Shown here piece by piece: positions 44,785 to 53,346 of a stretch of DNA of 63,046 nucleotides. Position 1 is the first letter of the stretch, and each line of letters begins with the position of its first letter. Under the pieces are notes generated by a model. The model made no database searches, was not told where the DNA came from, and saw only the letters and a program-made list of their open reading frames with translations. The stretch covers positions 1 through 63,046 of the forward strand of contig JAEUUZ010000049.1 of the NCBI GenBank assembly GCA_016786765.1. The letters are read 5' to 3'. Position numbers and translations under genes: made by a program. The DNA is from Chitinophagales bacterium (lineage in GTDB: Bacteria; Bacteroidota; Bacteroidia; Chitinophagales; LD1).

Positions 44785-46413
44785 ATGAAAATAGCACTGG
44801 CGCAACTGAACATACATGTTGGAAATTTTGAGCAGAATAAAGCGAAGATTATTGCTGCGATTGGGCAGGCGGAAGCACAAGGCGCGGAGATTGTACTGTT
44901 TAGCGAATTGAGTGTGTGTGGGTATCCGAGTAGAGATTTTTTGGAGTTCGACCATTACATTCAATTGTGCGAAAGCAGTGTGTTGGAAATTGCGGCACAC
45001 ACCAAAAACATTGCTGCGGTGGTGGGTGCTCCGGCTCGCAACCCCGTGAAAGAAGGAAAAGATTTATACAATGCTGCGTACTTTTTGTATGACGGAAAAA
45101 TACAGCAGGTGATTCACAAAACGTTGTTGCCTACTTACGATGTGTTTGACGAATACCGCTATTTTGAGCCGAATAAGGAGTTTAAAACCGTGCAATTTAA
45201 GGAGCAAAAAATTGCGGTGACGGTGTGTGAAGATATTTGGAATGTGGGCAACGATAACCCGCTATATACGGTTTGTCCGCTCGATGAATTGCGTAGCGAG
45301 CAACCCGATTTTATTTTGAATTTATCGGCTTCACCGTTTAGCTACAAACAGCACGAAGAGCGCACAAAGGTGATACAGGCCAACTGCCAGCGCTATGGTA
45401 TTCCGATGGTGTATGTGAATCAGGTGGGAGCGCAAACGGAGTTGGTTTTTGATGGGGGCAGTATAGTTGCCGATGCACAGGGAAATGTGGTGAAAAGACT
45501 ATCGTTCTTTGAAGAGGCATTGGAAATTATTGACACGAAAGATTTGGTGAAAGCGAATGATGTTGTCCCTTCAGAAATTGAACGCATACACGATGCGTTA
45601 GTGCTAGGCATAAAAGATTATTTCGCGAAACTGGGTTTTAGCAAAGCGGTATTGGGCTTGAGCGGTGGCGTAGATTCGGCACTGGTGTTGTATTTGGCAG
45701 TGCAGGCGTTGGGAAAAGGCAATGTACTTTCGGTGTTGTTGCCATCGCATTTTTCGTCATCGCATTCAGTGGAGGATTCGTTGGCGTTAGTGAAAAACCT
45801 AGGATCTCCGCACGAGGTGATTGAAATTGAAGATTGTTTCCAACAATACTTAACCACCTTGAAACCACAGTTTAAGGATTTACCTTTTGGTATTGCAGAA
45901 GAAAATATTCAAGCACGGGTTCGGGGTACCTTGCTGATGGCGATGAGCAATAAATTTGGTTACATATTATTGAACACTACCAATAAAAGTGAGGCAGCTG
46001 TAGGCTACGGTACGCTGTATGGCGATATGTGCGGTGGTTTGGCAGTGTTAGGCGATGTGTACAAAACGCAGATTTACGATTTGTGTAAATTCATCAATCG
46101 CAATACAGAAATTATTCCGGAGCATATTCTTACTAAAGCACCATCGGCTGAGTTACGTCCGAATCAAAAAGACAGCGATTCCTTGCCGGATTACGACATT
46201 TTAGATAAGGTGTTATTCCAATACATTGAACAGCGCAAAGGGCCTGTAGAGTTGGTGGCCATGGGCTTTGACGAGGCCTTAGTGAAGCGTGTGCTGCGCA
46301 TGGTGAACATGAACGAGTGGAAACGTTTTCAGGCGGCTCCTATTTTGCGTGTCTCGCCTAAGGCTTTTGGTATGGGAAGAAGAATGCCGATTGAGGGGAG
46401 GTACTTGGGGTGA
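44785..46413 (+). CDS. nadE: glutamine-dependent NAD+ synthetase
   Basis: A 542-residue cytoplasmic enzyme that makes NAD+ from deamido-NAD with glutamine as nitrogen donor. The N-terminal nitrilase-type glutaminase (about 1-255) has the triad Glu41 (FSELSVCGYP), Lys112 (IHKTLLPTYD) and Cys148 (VTVCEDIW). The C-terminal synthetase (about 275-542) has the P-loop SGGVDS beginning at Ser293 and NTTNKSEAAVGYGTLYGDM. The start is the ATG at 44785 (MKIALAQLN), the family-like beginning, rather than an upstream TTG in frame. A small hairpin GGGC-AAAA-GCCC ends 8 bases before the start. It is convergent with nadK 10 bases away. Confidence 0.96.
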   Translation: MKIALAQLNIHVGNFEQNKAKIIAAIGQAEAQGAEIVLFSELSVCGYPSRDFLEFDHYIQLCESSVLEIAAHTKNIAAVVGAPARNPVKEGKDLYNAAYFLYDGKIQQVIHKTLLPTYDVFDEYRYFEPNKEFKTVQFKEQKIAVTVCEDIWNVGNDNPLYTVCPLDELRSEQPDFILNLSASPFSYKQHEERTKVIQANCQRYGIPMVYVNQVGAQTELVFDGGSIVADAQGNVVKRLSFFEEALEIIDTKDLVKANDVVPSEIERIHDALVLGIKDYFAKLGFSKAVLGLSGGVDSALVLYLAVQALGKGNVLSVLLPSHFSSSHSVEDSLALVKNLGSPHEVIEIEDCFQQYLTTLKPQFKDLPFGIAEENIQARVRGTLLMAMSNKFGYILLNTTNKSEAAVGYGTLYGDMCGGLAVLGDVYKTQIYDLCKFINRNTEIIPEHILTKAPSAELRPNQKDSDSLPDYDILDKVLFQYIEQRKGPVELVAMGFDEALVKRVLRMVNMNEWKRFQAAPILRVSPKAFGMGRRMPIEGRYLG

Positions 46414-46423
46414 TTACAAGCGA

Positions 46424-47293
46424 CTAATTTCGCTGATCAATCCCCCAGTTCAATTTGTTTTTCAGCGATGAAATAAAGTTCATATCCGTTAAACGCACTA
46501 GGTTGGCGGTAAATGGCGCTTTCTTAATCGCAATTTGATAAGAAGAATCAATAGTTTCGAAACGCGAATCGAGCGTACACAAGAAACTGTTTCCACGGCC
46601 CGACACTTCAAAAGATAAAATCACATCGTCTGAAACTACTATAGGTCTTACGTTTAAGTTATGTGGTGCCACCGGAGTAATTACAAAATTACCTGAGGTA
46701 GGATAGAGAATTGGGCCTCCGCAACTGAGCGAATAACCGGTAGAACCTGTTGGTGTAGAAATAATCAAACCATCGGCCCAATAGGCATTCAGCAGTTCGC
46801 CATTCAAGAATGTTTTTACTGTAATCATGCTCGATTGGTCTTTACGCTGAATGGTCATTTCGTTCAACGCAAAATTCATGTTTCCGAATAAAGGCTTGTT
46901 GCTATTGAGTTCCAGCAAGCTTCGTTTATCAATTAAATATTTACCGCGAGCAACAATATCGATGGCTTGATGAATTTGTTCTTTACCTACGTTAGCTAAA
47001 AAGCCTAAACGACCAAAGTTAATCCCTAGGATTGGGGTTTGTGTATTTTTGATGAACGTTAGCGCTTCGAGGATGGTTCCATCTCCGCCCAAGCTAATCA
47101 GAATCTCCGTTTTGTTTCGGATTTCATCGAAATCGGAAAAGGTATCGCAAGCAAAATTCACTTGGTCTTTAACAAGTTCGCCATATTTTTTTTCGATGGC
47201 AAACGGCAACCCCAACTTGGTTAGGTAGTCGATTATTTCCTGAACGAAAATGATGTTTTGCGGATGCAGTGTTTTTCCAAAAAGTGCTATCAT
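46424..47293 (-). CDS. nadK: NAD kinase
   Basis: A 289-residue cytoplasmic enzyme that phosphorylates NAD+ to NADP+. The GGDGT motif at residues 69-73 (ISLGGDGTILEA) carries the catalytic Asp71; NMNFALNEM is the NE/D motif; WADGLIISTPTGSTGYSLS, then CGGP, is the conserved C-terminal block. It is close to the usual length. It lies tail-to-tail with nadE, which makes its substrate, with only ten bases between stops; each must have its own promoter, so this is proximity of pathway partners rather than an operon. Confidence 0.96.
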   Translation of the reverse strand: MIALFGKTLHPQNIIFVQEIIDYLTKLGLPFAIEKKYGELVKDQVNFACDTFSDFDEIRNKTEILISLGGDGTILEALTFIKNTQTPILGINFGRLGFLANVGKEQIHQAIDIVARGKYLIDKRSLLELNSNKPLFGNMNFALNEMTIQRKDQSSMITVKTFLNGELLNAYWADGLIISTPTGSTGYSLSCGGPILYPTSGNFVITPVAPHNLNVRPIVVSDDVILSFEVSGRGNSFLCTLDSRFETIDSSYQIAIKKAPFTANLVRLTDMNFISSLKNKLNWGIDQRN

Positions 47294-47335
47294 AATACAA
47301 CAAAGTTAATCAATTAATCAGAATAGTAATTCGGA

Positions 47336-49867
47336 TTAGAAGTTAGGCGTAAAGCCTATTTTTACCATAAACTTCGGCACTCCGGGCGTATCACGGTAGG
47401 TGAGTCGCCACATAAAGTCAACACGAAATACATTTAAGATGTTTTCGATACCAAAACTCGCTTCCATATATGGAATTTTGGAGGGTGAATACACTTCAGA
47501 AGGCAGATTAATTAATGCCGCGTTAGCTTTGCTATAGCTACCCCATAATCCACGGAAATAAATTACTTCTCGTAGTTTCAGCTTGTTAAACACCGGAATT
47601 TTGTTGAAGAAAAAACCATCAAAATGATGTTCAATCCAAAGCGTCATGTACTGATCGTTTACAAACTCGAATTCCTTAAGCATGTTGAAGTTGGTGCGAT
47701 CGAGAATAATGCCGAAACCCGCAGCAGTAACATAAGAGAGTGGATAAGGCACTTTGCCAAACATTTTAGCCGCTTCGAACTTGTAGTTGGTATGCCCCAG
47801 TTGCCAAGAGAGTCGCTGTGTTATGGTAAGCGATAATTTGTGATAGTTGCTTACACGATTAGCCATATTCAAAAAGCCTAAGTTGTATTTGAACATAAAC
47901 TCGGGATACTTCGTTTTCACAAACCAGCGATAAAATCCAGCTTTGTAATACTTACCATAAGGGGCATAGCGCGAGTCGATACCGATTTCGGTAGTGTTGA
48001 ATAGTTTCAATTGCTTTGGTGTTCCGCTTGGGGTATTGTAATTAAAATCGAACACACCCGGAATTGCATAGAATGTTTTATTGGTAAGCCCCATTATACT
48101 GGAAAAGCCTCTTGTCCATTCGTTTTCAATGTCCACATGTGCTTCTCTGATTTTCATCATTCTGGTTAAAAGTCTACCACGCACTAACGTAAGAATATTG
48201 TCGAACGTGATGAGTTGGTTTTCCTGACCCAGAACATTCAAATCGTATCGATAGTACATAGTAAGCATGCGCCACTTCTCGTTTTGCGAAGGGATGAATG
48301 CTTTGAAGATGGCTTCATATTTCCAGTCTTTGTCTTTAGTGCCATAGGCTACGTAAGACGAAAAATAAACCTTCTTAGAAAAGTATTTGTTGGTTTGTAA
48401 GCCAAAGCGGATACGCCATCCTTCAATGTTGTTCTTACTGGCGAATTTATAGAATCGGCCAAACTCCACCGGACCGGCTTGAAAATAAGCTGTGGTTAAG
48501 AGCTTGATGGTCCACATATATGTTTTAAACATGGGCACCTTGGGCATGGTATCGTGTATCCAAAACACTTTTTTCTCGAACTTATTGAGCTGCGGGTCTC
48601 GATTTTCTTCCCAATATTCACGACCCTTTGTTCGGGCATCTTCCGCCACAATTTCTTGGTCGCCTTTGCTGAATAACGAGTCTTCCATTGGCACATTCAC
48701 CTCAATGTTTCGTCTGTCGTAAAAACGCTGAACAATAACCGACATGGCGTTCTTGCGTTTAAATATACTTCCAACAGATTGCACATTCTCGCCTTTCAAC
48801 ATCCATGTTTTGTTGTTGATGAGTTTGAAGGTTTGTGAGATACTATAGTCGCTAATAAAATTGAGATTTGATTTTTCGTTTGGCCGGAAATAAATCGATT
48901 GAATGGCCCAAGTGGCGGAGTCTATCCATGCATAGCCTTTCAACGCTAAGTCTACTTTGGAAATGCCAACGAAGTGAATTTTATATGTAGTTCTGTTATC
49001 TACTTGTTGCGTATCGGTAAGAAAATAACGATAGGTGGCTAAAGCGCCCGGAGAAAATGGCGACACGAAAGACTTTCCTGCCAACACAAATAAATTATCG
49101 TAGGCATTAATGGTTACAAAGGTTCCGTTGGCTAATTCGGAAATAGAAATGTTGTCGATTCCGGTAATTTGTGTTGCTTTCGTGTATCTTCTAGTTACTT
49201 TAGGTTTCTTTCGGTAATACACATCCGTTAAGTCTTCTTTGATAATACCACGAATGTAGACCTTGCCTTCATCGATTGTATCTTTGTTATCGAACACAAA
49301 ACGAAAGGGTTTAAAATACCAGCGATTGATGAATTTTTCGCGCGGGTTAAGTAAACCAACCTCCAGTTTCTGGTATTCTTCGAGTTTGTAACTATCCAAA
49401 TTATCTTCGCGATTAGTGGATTTGTTTTTCACCACCTTATGGTAAACGTAATTAGCGGTTGTATCTACATACTTTTTCCGTTTACCGGCCTTAATGGTAA
49501 CTTGTGTTAACTCGATGTTCTCTGAGCCCATTTCCACATTGAGCACCTGAGTAGATCCTCGTTTGATTTTATACGCCTTACTTGGATAACCGAGATAGGA
49601 AAATATAATCGAGTCGGCTTTTTCAACGGTGTTGAGGTAGTAAAACCCGCCATCGTCTGAGGTAGTAGCCGTTATCGTTCCTTTTAAGCGCACATTTGCA
49701 TATGAAAGCGGCTCTTTTGTTTTCCCATCAATAATTTTACCGCGAATTTCAGTGAGTTGGGCAAAAACAGACTGCCCTGCCAAAAGGCAAATCAAAAACG
49801 AAAGACGAAAGGGGGTAAAAACGCTATTTATCACAATTACACAAAGAAAGGCAGATTTCTGAAACAA
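47336..49867 (-). CDS. DUF5686 outer-membrane protein with CarboxypepD domain
   Basis: A protein of 843 residues from the TTG at 49867, or 832 from a GTG at 49834; no ATG fits and the GTG gives the tidier signal peptide (ending SVFAQ). A carboxypeptidase-D-like regulatory domain (about 38-115: IRGKIIDGKTKEPLSYANVR) is followed by the large DUF5686 body (about 130-843) with barrel-like strands such as FGRFYKFASKNNIEGWRIRF and a C-terminal PKFMVKIGFTPNF, typical of an outer-membrane barrel. The family is almost restricted to Bacteroidota and its function is unknown. It is 43 bases downstream-separated from nadK on the same strand. Confidence 0.88.
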   Translation of the reverse strand: MFQKSAFLCVIVINSVFTPFRLSFLICLLAGQSVFAQLTEIRGKIIDGKTKEPLSYANVRLKGTITATTSDDGGFYYLNTVEKADSIIFSYLGYPSKAYKIKRGSTQVLNVEMGSENIELTQVTIKAGKRKKYVDTTANYVYHKVVKNKSTNREDNLDSYKLEEYQKLEVGLLNPREKFINRWYFKPFRFVFDNKDTIDEGKVYIRGIIKEDLTDVYYRKKPKVTRRYTKATQITGIDNISISELANGTFVTINAYDNLFVLAGKSFVSPFSPGALATYRYFLTDTQQVDNRTTYKIHFVGISKVDLALKGYAWIDSATWAIQSIYFRPNEKSNLNFISDYSISQTFKLINNKTWMLKGENVQSVGSIFKRKNAMSVIVQRFYDRRNIEVNVPMEDSLFSKGDQEIVAEDARTKGREYWEENRDPQLNKFEKKVFWIHDTMPKVPMFKTYMWTIKLLTTAYFQAGPVEFGRFYKFASKNNIEGWRIRFGLQTNKYFSKKVYFSSYVAYGTKDKDWKYEAIFKAFIPSQNEKWRMLTMYYRYDLNVLGQENQLITFDNILTLVRGRLLTRMMKIREAHVDIENEWTRGFSSIMGLTNKTFYAIPGVFDFNYNTPSGTPKQLKLFNTTEIGIDSRYAPYGKYYKAGFYRWFVKTKYPEFMFKYNLGFLNMANRVSNYHKLSLTITQRLSWQLGHTNYKFEAAKMFGKVPYPLSYVTAAGFGIILDRTNFNMLKEFEFVNDQYMTLWIEHHFDGFFFNKIPVFNKLKLREVIYFRGLWGSYSKANAALINLPSEVYSPSKIPYMEASFGIENILNVFRVDFMWRLTYRDTPGVPKFMVKIGFTPNF

Positions 49868-49942
49868 TAAAATTAATCATCCGGCAAAAAAGAAAATGGT
49901 TCTCGGAATAACCGAAAACCATTTGTATTGATGTATGTCTTG

Positions 49943-50896
49943 TTACTTTTTTAAACCGATTTCGCGTAAGCGTTCATCTAAATATTCGCCTGCACTTGAA
50001 GCCGGGTAAGCCAATGGATTTTTTTCGGTAACGCAAGATGGCAAACAATCCAGTCGCATTTCAGAGCGTGGGTGCAAGAAAAATGGAATGGAGTAGCGAT
50101 GCGTATGCCATTTCTCTTTAGGTGGATTGACTACACGGTGCGTAGTGGAACGTAGCTTATTGTTGGTTAAACGCTGCAACATATCACCTACATTTACTAC
50201 AATACAACCTTCCGGAGCTGTGATATTAAGCCATTCGTCTTGTTTGTTCAACAATTGCAAACCATCGGCAGAAGCACCCACAAGTAAGGTAATGAGATTA
50301 ATGTCTTCATGTGCTTCCGCTCTTATTGAAGATTTAGGTTCTTGTGTAATAGGCGGATAGTGAATTGCTCGTAAAATTGAATTTCCGTTGTGGATGTGCT
50401 GATCGAAATAAAACTCGCCTATACCCAAATGAATGCCAATAGCGCGCAATAACTCTTTTCCTGATTTTTCGAACGATTTAAACAGCTGATTCCCTAAGTC
50501 GGCAAACTCCGGTAACTCATTTACTTTGATATTATCAGGATAATCTTTTTTATCCAACACCTCACCTTCTACTTCTTGCCCGATTTGCCAAAACTCTTTT
50601 AAATCAGGTGCTTCACTGCCCTTTGCATGCTCTCTTCCGAAAGAAGTGTAGCCGCGTTGTCCGGCATATTCAGGTATCTCATACGCCTTTTTCTGTTCGG
50701 TTGTTAACTGGAAAAAGTTTTCTGTTAGTGTATAGTAACGATCTATAAGCTCTTGTGGAACACCATGATTACGAACAGACACAAAGCCTGTTTCTTCGAA
50801 AGCCTTTCCTAATTCTTCTACAAACTTTTGTTTGGATTCGTTGTCGCCTTTTACGAATTCGTTGAGGTCAACAATTGGAATAGTTGTTAATGACAT
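49943..50896 (-). CDS. 2-oxoglutarate/Fe(II) oxygenase, IPNS-like
   Basis: A 317-residue cytoplasmic enzyme of the isopenicillin N synthase-like family. The N-terminal DIOX_N part has TIPIVDLNEF and GFVSVRNHGV. The jelly-roll holds the iron triad His196-x-Asp198 (AHEDINLITLL) and His253 (STTHRVV), and Arg267-x-Ser269 (HRYSIPFF) binds 2-oxoglutarate. Such enzymes hydroxylate or desaturate small molecules using oxygen and 2-oxoglutarate. The neighbours give no substrate clue. It stands alone: 61 bases after the membrane-protein stop and 76 bases before the DUF5686 start. Confidence 0.92.
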   Translation of the reverse strand: MSLTTIPIVDLNEFVKGDNESKQKFVEELGKAFEETGFVSVRNHGVPQELIDRYYTLTENFFQLTTEQKKAYEIPEYAGQRGYTSFGREHAKGSEAPDLKEFWQIGQEVEGEVLDKKDYPDNIKVNELPEFADLGNQLFKSFEKSGKELLRAIGIHLGIGEFYFDQHIHNGNSILRAIHYPPITQEPKSSIRAEAHEDINLITLLVGASADGLQLLNKQDEWLNITAPEGCIVVNVGDMLQRLTNNKLRSTTHRVVNPPKEKWHTHRYSIPFFLHPRSEMRLDCLPSCVTEKNPLAYPASSAGEYLDERLREIGLKK

Positions 50897-50957
50897 ACTG
50901 TTTAGATTGATTATGTTGGAAAAATAACTGTTTTGCTTTTAAAAACGAAGCTATTCT

Positions 50958-52505
50958 TTACTGAACTGTTGTTGTATCGGTAATTTGCATACTCGACATA
51001 TTCGAGCCGGAAGCAACAAAAATTCTGCCACTGTGCAGCTGTCTCAATTTTAAAAAAGCAACCGCTTCGCTCGCATTTTTTATTACACGTAAGTTTCGTC
51101 CGGCATAAAAATTAACCTGTGGCTCGGGTTTCACATATACAAATAACACCTCGTCTTTATGGCTGTTTTGTGCAATATATTCTCCCCAAGTTTTATCGAT
51201 AGCATAGGCTTCTCCCTTATAATTTTTGGGTCCGGGAAGGTTCGACAGCGTGTATTGTGCAACGAGTAAAATCAATGTAATCAAAACCATTACATTCAAT
51301 TTCACATCGCTGATAACGCCCGCTTTCTTTACCTTATCATACAATATGCCTATCAACACAGCAAAGAACAATGACGCATAGAGTACTGTGAAATCATGGG
51401 CCGAATAATTTAAAAAGAGGAGATGTAACAACACGATTGGAAGTACCGATAGCCAAATAAAACGATAACCGTTTTCAGAGAAAACAATTTTCAGCTTGGA
51501 CTTGGAAATACCTAGCCACACAAAGGCTGCAATAAGCAAGTAATAGATAAAATAATTAACGAGGTAGTTGAAGAAAATGTTTTTAAGATACATAAAATAA
51601 GAGACTAAAAAACTGAAATAGCCCCCACCTCTATTGCCTATGCTGCCACGAATCAAATAACGATTGAACCATTCTATAGACAACGCTAAATCACCTGCAA
51701 TTTGAGCGTATTGAAAAGCGGCCAATCGCATTGCAAAAATCGAGACCACGATGGTACTCCACAACAACATACGAAAACCCTTTTCTTGCTTTACATGCAA
51801 CAAGGAGTATACGACCACACCTAAAGCGAAAAACACTCCCAACCAAGAGGTATACAGCATTAGAAATAAAATCACTACATAAAAAAACACATACTTGGGG
51901 ACGAAGAATTTTCTGCGGATGATCATTTTAAGTGCTACATAAACACCTATTACAAAAACCGTTTGCACTGCCATATCACTCATGTATACATTGCCCTGAA
52001 ACCACATAGTAGCAGGAGAAAACAAGTAAAACAAAAAGGCGATGAATGAAGACACATGGAGGTGACTTCGTGCGCGATTAAAGCTTAACAAACAAACAAT
52101 AAAGTAAACAAACAACGCTGAGAGAAAATGAAGACAATAGTTGAAAATCTGAAGCGAAACAACATCGGGTCGAACATGTATCAGCTTAAAAACTAAGTAA
52201 GGGAAGTAATAGGCGAAAGGAGGATGAGACACATAGTAATAGTTTCCTTCGTCATCAACTATTTTCCCTGTAGCATTCGCGAAGTTATTGATGAACTTAT
52301 CGGCTTCGTTGTTGTATGTCATTACCGGATTGTAATGATACTTTTCGACACCATTATCCCACCACACTTGTAAAACCCGCAATGTTACAGCAGTGCAAAA
52401 TTCGTGATGCTTCGACAACGGACGACCCAACTGCGGTAATCGAACTGCAACCGAAAGTAGGAACGCCACTAAAAGTATGGGTAATGTTTTGCGAAGAAAT
52501 AGCAT
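50958..52505 (-). CDS. GT-C/GT39-like membrane glycosyltransferase
   Basis: A 515-residue inner-membrane protein with about ten to eleven helices. The first periplasmic loop after helix 1 has RLPQLGRPLSKHHEFCTA, where the acidic Glu35 sits at the position used by GT-C enzymes for catalysis. A short soluble C-terminal domain (about 430-515: KTWGEYIAQNSHKDEVLFVY) follows the helices. GT-C enzymes transfer sugars from polyprenyl-phosphate donors in the periplasm. Family membership is by topology and the first-loop motif; the acceptor is unknown. It starts 14 bases after the DUF4290 stop and is probably co-transcribed with it. Confidence 0.72.
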   Translation of the reverse strand: MLFLRKTLPILLVAFLLSVAVRLPQLGRPLSKHHEFCTAVTLRVLQVWWDNGVEKYHYNPVMTYNNEADKFINNFANATGKIVDDEGNYYYVSHPPFAYYFPYLVFKLIHVRPDVVSLQIFNYCLHFLSALFVYFIVCLLSFNRARSHLHVSSFIAFLFYLFSPATMWFQGNVYMSDMAVQTVFVIGVYVALKMIIRRKFFVPKYVFFYVVILFLMLYTSWLGVFFALGVVVYSLLHVKQEKGFRMLLWSTIVVSIFAMRLAAFQYAQIAGDLALSIEWFNRYLIRGSIGNRGGGYFSFLVSYFMYLKNIFFNYLVNYFIYYLLIAAFVWLGISKSKLKIVFSENGYRFIWLSVLPIVLLHLLFLNYSAHDFTVLYASLFFAVLIGILYDKVKKAGVISDVKLNVMVLITLILLVAQYTLSNLPGPKNYKGEAYAIDKTWGEYIAQNSHKDEVLFVYVKPEPQVNFYAGRNLRVIKNASEAVAFLKLRQLHSGRIFVASGSNMSSMQITDTTTVQ

Positions 52506-52519
52506 GTAACGAATTTAGC

Positions 52520-53221
52520 CTACTTAGGATTATTGTTTCTGTTCTTGCCGTAATATTTATTTCTGTTTTTGTTGTTACCCGAACCTCCGTTGTTGTTGCG
52601 CTGTCCGTTTTGTCCGCCACGATTATCTCGCCCAGGTCTTGCACTCACATCGTTGCGAATACGGCTATTGTTGCCATTAGAAGTCAACGCACTGATATTG
52701 TCTTCCAATCCCAATTTCAAACCGTCATGCGACAAAATACGCAAGTCGTTTTTGATGATGTCATCATTCGTGTTTTCTTTGGTCCAGTTCTGATAAACCA
52801 GCTTCATGTAGTTACCAATAGTTTGCGCAAAAGCCTGACGCTTTTCCGGATCCTTTTCTTCCAAAGCCTTTTTCACTAACGATTCTACATTCTTACCATA
52901 ATGGCGATGACGAATTTTCCCTTGCGGATAAGGTAGTGGTTCGGGCTTTTTCTCTACCAACGCACGTGTAGTTTTCGGGTAAGGAGAATCGACATCTAAT
53001 TTAAAATCAGAAATGATAAATAGCTGATCCCACAATTTGTGACGAAAATCCTCCACGTTTCTGAGCGCAGGATTGAGTTGCCCCATTAATTCGATAATCT
53101 CGCGCGCCATTTGGTTGCGTTTTTCGCGGTCTTCAATCTTTACACAAATCTGAATGATTTGCTGCACATGTCTGCCGTATTCATGCAGGTTGATATCTTC
53201 ACGTAATGTATTGTATTCCAT
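52520..53221 (-). CDS. DUF4290 protein with Gly/Asn/Arg-rich tail
   Basis: A 233-residue cytoplasmic protein. Residues 1-180 match DUF4290, a Bacteroidota family: MEYNTLREDINLHEYGRHVQ, then KIRHRHYGKNVESLVK and GNYMKLVYQNWTKEN. The last ~45 residues (after DVSARPGRDN) are a low-complexity Gly/Asn/Arg run of the RGG kind, seen in RNA-binding proteins. The start is the ATG at 53221, where the conserved part begins; eleven upstream residues are dispensable. In many Bacteroidota the gene neighbours murA (remembered, not checked), but here the next gene is a GT-C-like membrane protein. Confidence 0.85.
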   Translation of the reverse strand: MEYNTLREDINLHEYGRHVQQIIQICVKIEDREKRNQMAREIIELMGQLNPALRNVEDFRHKLWDQLFIISDFKLDVDSPYPKTTRALVEKKPEPLPYPQGKIRHRHYGKNVESLVKKALEEKDPEKRQAFAQTIGNYMKLVYQNWTKENTNDDIIKNDLRILSHDGLKLGLEDNISALTSNGNNSRIRNDVSARPGRDNRGGQNGQRNNNGGSGNNKNRNKYYGKNRNNNPK

Positions 53222-53346
53222 ATAAAGCTTAGCTGTTTTGTAGTTAAAAAACACACCTCCTTGAAAAAGGGGATGTCAAAATGCGAAAGAAAATGTGTGT
53301 GTTCAGAAGAATAAACCGAAGGCAAACGGAAGGATTGATGCTCGGT

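Noticed and set aside
44566-45000. 144-residue minus-strand reading frame across the structured element
   Set aside because: It runs through the repeat and antisense to nadE with no motif.
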